Both the position numbers and the translations under genes were made by a program. DNA of 64,000 bases, taken from Lentzea californiensis. Its GTDB lineage: Bacteria > Actinomycetota > Actinomycetes > Mycobacteriales > Pseudonocardiaceae. The stretch is taken from assembly GCF_024648825.1 (NCBI RefSeq), contig NZ_JANBBE010000006.1:248001-312000 (forward strand). The letters are read 5' to 3'. Shown one piece after another: positions 59,793 through 64,000 of the stretch. Position 1 is the stretch's first letter; every line of letters starts with the position of its first letter. Under the pieces are notes generated by a model. The model saw only the letters and a list, made by a program, of their open reading frames with translations, was not told the DNA's origin and did no database searches.

Positions 59793-60622
59793 CCGGCGAG
59801 CGCGGCCGTGGTGTGGGCGACGATCTCGTCCTGGGCTTCGGCGCGGGAGACGGTCGGCACACCGTCGCCCGGTTGGTCGCCGTAGTCGCCGAAGAACGCG
59901 TGCACGGCCCCCGGAACCTGTTCGAACCGCGTGTCCGCCGGCAGGAGTTCGCGCGACTCGGCGATGTCCTGCGGTGTCGTGAAGCCGTCTCGCTCGCCGT
60001 GGATCGACCACGCGTCGAGCCCGCCGCGGCCTGACAGGTCGTCGACCGGGTAGGACGCCCACAGCACCAGACCTCGTACCGACGTGTCCGCGAGGACGTC
60101 ACGTGCCGCCGCCACGCCTCCCAAGGAGTGCCCGCCGACCGCCCAGACCGGCACCTCGGGGTGCTCGGCGCGCAGTGCCGCGGTGTCACCGCTCAGCAGT
60201 GCGATGTTCAGCGGTTCCTTCACGACCACCACGAGGAATCCCTGCGCGGCGACGCGGCGCAGCAGCGGGAGGTACGCGCGGTAGTCCACCCTGGCACCGG
60301 GGTGGAACACCAGACCGGCGCGCGCCGGGCCGTCCGGGCGCAGCACCGTCGCGCTGTCGCTGCCCTTGGTGGCCCCGAACGGCTGGAGGTACAGCAGCGG
60401 CGCGAGCAGGACGACCGTGGACGCCACCACCAGCCACGACGGGGTCCGCCGCCACAACGCGAGCGCGACGGTCCCACCGGTGACCGCGCCCAGCAGCACC
60501 AGGTGGGCGGGATGTCCCGCGGTCAAAGGACCCCACCCGGCGATCAGGAGGACGAGCGGAACGCCGATGCCGGCCGCGGCCGCCACGCGCTTCGGCCACG
60601 CATTGCTCAGCATGCTGAACAT
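59774..60622 (-). CDS. Membrane-anchored alpha/beta-hydrolase
   Basis: This 282-residue protein has three N-terminal hydrophobic segments (about 12-30, 35-55 and 62-80), then a hydrolase domain outside or inside the membrane. It has the nucleophile elbow GGHSLGG (about 164-170), Asp in HGERDGF and His in PGAVHAFFGDYG. The catalytic set is complete, resembling dienelactone-hydrolase/BAAT-like enzymes. Start at 60622 or 60613. A 12-base palindrome overlaps the start. Substrate unknown. Confidence 0.85.
   Translation of the reverse strand: MFSMLSNAWPKRVAAAAGIGVPLVLLIAGWGPLTAGHPAHLVLLGAVTGGTVALALWRRTPSWLVVASTVVLLAPLLYLQPFGATKGSDSATVLRPDGPARAGLVFHPGARVDYRAYLPLLRRVAAQGFLVVVVKEPLNIALLSGDTAALRAEHPEVPVWAVGGHSLGGVAAARDVLADTSVRGLVLWASYPVDDLSGRGGLDAWSIHGERDGFTTPQDIAESRELLPADTRFEQVPGAVHAFFGDYGDQPGDGVPTVSRAEAQDEIVAHTTAALAGYSARR
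60607..60618. promoter_or_regulatory. Palindrome TCAGCATGCTGA at the hydrolase start
   Basis: A perfect 12-base inverted repeat covers the second possible start codon (60613-60611) of the hydrolase. It could be an operator, or limit initiation by folding. No regulator is adjacent. Confidence 0.35.
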
Positions 60623-60703
60623 TATGCGGACGCTCGGTGCTCTGGACAAAACAGCCGTGCCGCCCGTCATGCAAGGTGCGGTCGCCGGTGCTTGGCTGGG
60701 AAG

Positions 60704-61147
60704 GTGCCCCAGAGAAGCGTCTCCGCCACCCGGATCGTGCACGCGCCCGCCGCGCGCATCTTCGACCTGCTGGCCGACCCGTCGAAGCACCCGCTGATCG
60801 ACGGGTCCGGCTCCGTCCGGGCGCCGCGGCCGGGCGCGCCCGAGAGGCTGGCGCCCGGATCCGCGTTCGGCATGGACATGAAGATCGGCCTGGCGTACCG
60901 GATCGAGAACACGGTGGTCGAGTTCGAAGAGGACCGGCTGATCGCGTGGCGCCACTTCAACGGCCACCGCTGGCGCTGGCGGCTCACACCGCTCGCCGAC
61001 GGCACGACGAAGGTCACGGAGACGTTCGACTGGTCGACCGCCCGTGTTCCCCTGTTCTTCGACCTCTCCCCCATCCCGAAGCGCAACCTGGCGGGGATGG
61101 AACGGTCCCTGGAGCGGCTGCACGCGCTCTTCGGCTCGAACGCCTGA
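60704..61147 (+). CDS. SRPBCC-family protein
   Basis: This 147-residue protein has the START/Bet v1-like pattern: RIVHAPAARIFDLLADPSKHP near the start, a central strand run with YRIENTVVEFEEDRLIAWRHF and WRWRLTPLADGTTKVTETFDW, and a C-terminal helix NLAGMERSLERLHALF. These proteins bind hydrophobic ligands or act as cyclases. The GTG at 60704 has an awkwardly close GGGAAGG, so the start is uncertain. Function not known. Confidence 0.8.
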   Translation: MPQRSVSATRIVHAPAARIFDLLADPSKHPLIDGSGSVRAPRPGAPERLAPGSAFGMDMKIGLAYRIENTVVEFEEDRLIAWRHFNGHRWRWRLTPLADGTTKVTETFDWSTARVPLFFDLSPIPKRNLAGMERSLERLHALFGSNA

Positions 61148-61172
61148 CAACTCGGGACGAAGCCTTGGCCCG

Positions 61173-62471
61173 TCAACGCTCCAGCACCTCCAGCAGCCGT
61201 GCGGCACCCCGGTCAGGACCGGCGGCTCGCACGGCGTCGCGCAACCCCGCGAACGGTTCTGGTTCCTCCAGCAACGAGCGCAACGCCTTCGTCACGTCCT
61301 CGGGCGCGGCGGCGCTGGGATCGAGGCACACACCCGCGCCCGCCCGCTCGGCGTCGTGGGCGATGCAGAACTGGTCACTGGAGAACGGCAGCACCACCGC
61401 GGGAACCCCCGCCTGGAGGCATTCCGTGAAGGAGTTGTTGCCACCGTGGTGAACCATCGCGGCGACGTGCGGCAGCAACGCGCGCTGCGGAACGACGGAT
61501 TCCAGCACCACACGCGGATCGGCGGCCAGGTCGGCGAGTTCGGGCACCCGGCCACCAGCGGCGACCACCACGGTCACGTCGGGAACGCGCAAGGCTCCGC
61601 GGACGATGGTGCGCAGAACGTCGTGGCGTGCCGACAAGAACGTGCCGAGCGCGACGAGGACCACCCGCCGGCCGCGCACGCGGTCGAGCCACGTGTCGTC
61701 GAGGGGTTCGGAAGTGGTGCAGTGGCCGAGGAAGATCTGCTCCTGGCGTGCCGGCAACGGTGGCAGCCACGGCAGTTCCGGGTAGTTCACGACGGCGGCG
61801 TGGGAGGAGGTCATGGCGAACGCGCGAGGCGGCATCGGCCGCCGCGGGGCGAAGTCCCGCAAGAACTTCGTGAACGCGGCGGTGAGAGCGCGATCGGTGA
61901 GCCGCACCTCCGCGGCCAGTTCCGCGAGTTCCTCCGGTGACGGGCGCACCGCGGACGGCCACGCCTGCGGCAGTCCGAAGAACTGGTCGTCCCGTGCGAC
62001 CAGGTAGGTGGGGTGCCCGGTGACGTAGGACACGAACGGCAGATCGAGCGCGTGCAAGGCAAGTGTTGTGGCGTAGTCGATCTGGTCCACGACGTACCAG
62101 TCCGGCCGCAGACGGTCCCGCAGCGCACGAAGAGTGCGCAGCACCTGGTCCGGCGCGGCCAGCGGGTCCGCCCTGCGCCGCCGCGTCTGCGTCAGCAGGG
62201 CCGCCGCCGCACCACCTTTGGTGGCCTCGAGGAAGTCGTTGAGGTCACGGGTCGAGCGCGCGTCCTGCTCGGTCCCCTCCGCGACGCCGCTGTTCGAGTC
62301 GCGCGTGGTTCTCAGGTCCGCGAAAGGAACATCGGGCGCGAGATCGGCGAACTCCGCGCCGCAGGCGAACGTCACCTCCCGCGCTCCCGCCGAGTTCAGG
62401 GCGGTGGCGAACACCGACATGGGCTGGGCGTGCGAGCGGAACGGCGGACTGACGACGACGAATCCCGGCAC
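61173..62471 (-). CDS. Glycosyltransferase, MGT/UGT (YjiC-like) family
   Basis: This 432-residue GT1-type enzyme starts at GTG 62471 behind AAGGAGGAG, matching the N-terminal Rossmann opening VPGFVVVSPPFRSHAQP. The C-terminal donor domain has the MVHHGGNNSFTECLQAGVPAVVLPF signature (in part) of macrolide- and antibiotic-glycosylating enzymes, then a DQFCIAHDAERAGAG segment. It adds a sugar from a nucleotide donor to a small acceptor, for antibiotic maturation or inactivation. A GT4-type gene starts divergently 72 bases away. Confidence 0.88.
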   Translation of the reverse strand: MPGFVVVSPPFRSHAQPMSVFATALNSAGAREVTFACGAEFADLAPDVPFADLRTTRDSNSGVAEGTEQDARSTRDLNDFLEATKGGAAAALLTQTRRRRADPLAAPDQVLRTLRALRDRLRPDWYVVDQIDYATTLALHALDLPFVSYVTGHPTYLVARDDQFFGLPQAWPSAVRPSPEELAELAAEVRLTDRALTAAFTKFLRDFAPRRPMPPRAFAMTSSHAAVVNYPELPWLPPLPARQEQIFLGHCTTSEPLDDTWLDRVRGRRVVLVALGTFLSARHDVLRTIVRGALRVPDVTVVVAAGGRVPELADLAADPRVVLESVVPQRALLPHVAAMVHHGGNNSFTECLQAGVPAVVLPFSSDQFCIAHDAERAGAGVCLDPSAAAPEDVTKALRSLLEEPEPFAGLRDAVRAAGPDRGAARLLEVLER

Positions 62472-62542
62472 CGGGCTCCTCCTTGTTGCTGTGGCTGAGA
62501 AGTCGTTCGATCCGAGCGGGCCGTTCGGTTCGAACACCAGAG

Positions 62543-64000
62543 GTGCGGACACATCACGAGGTACAGCGAGCACTGGAATCCCGGCAGGCCGAGCCCGCGG
62601 TGGCGAGCCCTCACGCGCTGGTCGCGGCCCTTGTACACGACCCTCGTCCGATCACCTTCTCCCTGACCTGCGAACGACTTCCGGCGACCGTGCGCACGCA
62701 CGGCCGTGACGCGACGACCGCCGAGCTCCGCCGGGCGATCCTGTCCACACAGGACCGCGCCGTCACCACGTGGTTGCTCGACGCGGCCACGCTGCACCGG
62801 CTCACGCCGCTCGACCCCGGCGAGGCCTGCGCGATCGCCACGGGACCGGTGCTGTGGCGCTACCTGGACGCGCTCGGCGAACCGGTCGACGCCGATCCCG
62901 GCTCCCCCTATGAAAAGCTGATGCTCGACGTTCTGCACGACGACATCGCTCTGCCCGTGGCCACCCCCGCCACCGGGCCGACGGTCGCCCAGTCGATGCT
63001 CATCGGTGGAACGGCCCGGCCGGGAGAGGGCGCGAGCGGTGGGCTCACCGTGTTCCTCGCCTCCCTGGCCGGCGCACTGGTGCGGCGCCAGGACATCGGC
63101 CGTGTGGTCACGGTGGTGCTCGCACCGGAGCCGACCGCTGTGACCGTGCGGAAGGACCCCGAGCTCGACCACTGGACGGTGCACGTGCCCGTCGACTCCC
63201 CTGTCGCACCGGCCCAGCCGGACATGGCACGTCATCGGGCGGGGATCACGTGGTGGCTCACAAGACTTCTGCGGCAGTGCGGTCTGTCACCGGACGTCGT
63301 GCACGTCCGTTACTCCGACGACGGGTCCCTCGCGGTGGCCGACGCCGCCCGGCTGCTCGGCGCGAAGCTCGTGTTCACCGTCACCCCCGACCCGCACCGG
63401 CACCTGGCCGAACGGCACCTGGAGGACACCGCGGACCTCGCCGCGATGAGGTTCGACCTGCACCGCGTGCACGTCGCCGACCACCTGGTCGAACGCGCGG
63501 ACCAGGTGATCACCATCGGCGGCAGGCAGGACGAGGTGCTGGCGCACTTCCCCCGCCTCGACCCGGCGGCGCTGTGCGCGCTGGAAGAAGGCATCGCGCC
63601 GTCTCCGGCCCCCACCGGACGGGCGCTGGTGCGGGAGTTGTTCGCACCGGCGGTGCTCCCCCGGCTCGACGCCTCCGCCGAGGGTCTGCCCGTCCTGCTC
63701 AACGTGGGGCGGCTGCACCCCATGAAGCAGCAACCGTTGCTGGTGCGCGCCTGGCTGGAGGCGGGTCTGCACCGCTCGACCGCACTGGTGATCATTGGTG
63801 GCTCTTCTACGGCCCGGACACCGGACGAGCAGGCGGTGCTCGACGAAGTGCTGGAGTTGTCCCGTTCCGCGCCCTCGGCACGCGGACGGCTCGCGGTCCT
63901 GTCCGCCTGGTCGAACCACGACATCAGGAGGCTGCAACACGAACTGGCGGCCACGCCGCCGTCCTCCGGCGCACCGCACGTCTACGCCTGTGCCAGTGCC
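62543..64000 (+). CDS. GT4-family glycosyltransferase, partial (runs off the right edge)
   Basis: A single open frame of 486 codons reaches the window end without a stop. The N-terminal part (about 1-120) has ALVHDPRPITFSL and YEKLMLDVLHDDIALP. An acceptor-domain segment reads DVVHVRYSDDGSLAVADAARLLGAKLVFTV, in part, and the donor domain begins at LPVLLNVGRLHPMKQQPLLVRAW. This is the layout of retaining GT4/sucrose-synthase-like transferases. GTG 62543 is the best start I see but has a weak ribosome site; the frame is open further upstream. Confidence 0.75.
   Translation, partial: MRTHHEVQRALESRQAEPAVASPHALVAALVHDPRPITFSLTCERLPATVRTHGRDATTAELRRAILSTQDRAVTTWLLDAATLHRLTPLDPGEACAIATGPVLWRYLDALGEPVDADPGSPYEKLMLDVLHDDIALPVATPATGPTVAQSMLIGGTARPGEGASGGLTVFLASLAGALVRRQDIGRVVTVVLAPEPTAVTVRKDPELDHWTVHVPVDSPVAPAQPDMARHRAGITWWLTRLLRQCGLSPDVVHVRYSDDGSLAVADAARLLGAKLVFTVTPDPHRHLAERHLEDTADLAAMRFDLHRVHVADHLVERADQVITIGGRQDEVLAHFPRLDPAALCALEEGIAPSPAPTGRALVRELFAPAVLPRLDASAEGLPVLLNVGRLHPMKQQPLLVRAWLEAGLHRSTALVIIGGSSTARTPDEQAVLDEVLELSRSAPSARGRLAVLSAWSNHDIRRLQHELAATPPSSGAPHVYACASA

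Noticed and set aside
1..64000. tRNA, rRNA, CRISPR arrays, prophage or integrative element
   Set aside because: No cloverleaf-like sequence, regular spaced repeats, integrase, phage gene or attachment repeats were seen on reading both strands. A covariance-model scan would be the decisive check for RNA genes.

Overview
The window is about 70% GC, uses GTG and TTG starts freely, packs genes with 1-4 base overlaps, and carries secondary-metabolite, metallophore and secreted carbohydrase genes. This fits a filamentous actinobacterium, most likely of the Pseudonocardiaceae (Lentzea/Saccharothrix/Amycolatopsis type). That placement is inferred from gene content, not from a marker gene. No rRNA, tRNA, CRISPR array or complete insertion sequence was found. 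The only gene-free stretch over 300 bases is 17662-18018.

Region by region. 1-6300: the start of a membrane protein, a secreted esterase with a cellulose-binding module, an Hsp20 gene behind RheA-like operators, a TetR/ABC-exporter operon, an NTF2-like protein and a UBP-type zinc finger. 6300-9400: a response regulator fused to a thioredoxin-reductase-like flavoprotein, coupled to a cyclic-nucleotide-domain histidine kinase. 9400-16260: an NmrA/TetR divergent pair, then a TetR-controlled P450, ferredoxin and ferredoxin reductase set with a frame-disrupted luciferase-like monooxygenase, and a DHFR-like gene. 16274-28293: a candidate biosynthetic cluster with a class I terpene synthase, polyprenyl diphosphate synthase, two-gene ABC transporter, geranylgeranyl-reductase-like flavoprotein and a 2065-residue single-module reducing polyketide synthase. 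28500-38690: ten kilobases of secreted plant-polysaccharide enzymes: four GH43 proteins with varied binding modules, two SGNH/CE12 esterases, a beta-helix protein and a GH64 glucanase, with LacI-type operator palindromes.

38810-50223: an 11-gene operon, nearly every junction overlapping by 4 bases, with a Zur/Fur-like palindrome upstream. It encodes an ATP-grasp ligase, a DUF364 protein, a cysteine-synthase-like PLP enzyme, an enolase-superfamily epimerase, an MFS exporter, a methyltransferase, an Opp/Nik-type ABC importer and a GNAT acetyltransferase. I read it as a biosynthesis, export and re-import unit for a small amino-acid-derived metal chelator, an opine-metallophore-like logic built on different enzymes. 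It is the strongest candidate here for an undescribed system.

50237-64000: a DUF3040 protein, a GreA/GreB-like factor, a DadA-type oxidase with a small coiled-coil protein, a PucR regulator, an SDR, several small conserved proteins, a TetR gene, an ArsR-arsenate-reductase fusion with VOC and amino-acid permease genes, a membrane-anchored hydrolase, an SRPBCC protein and two glycosyltransferases, the last cut by the window end.
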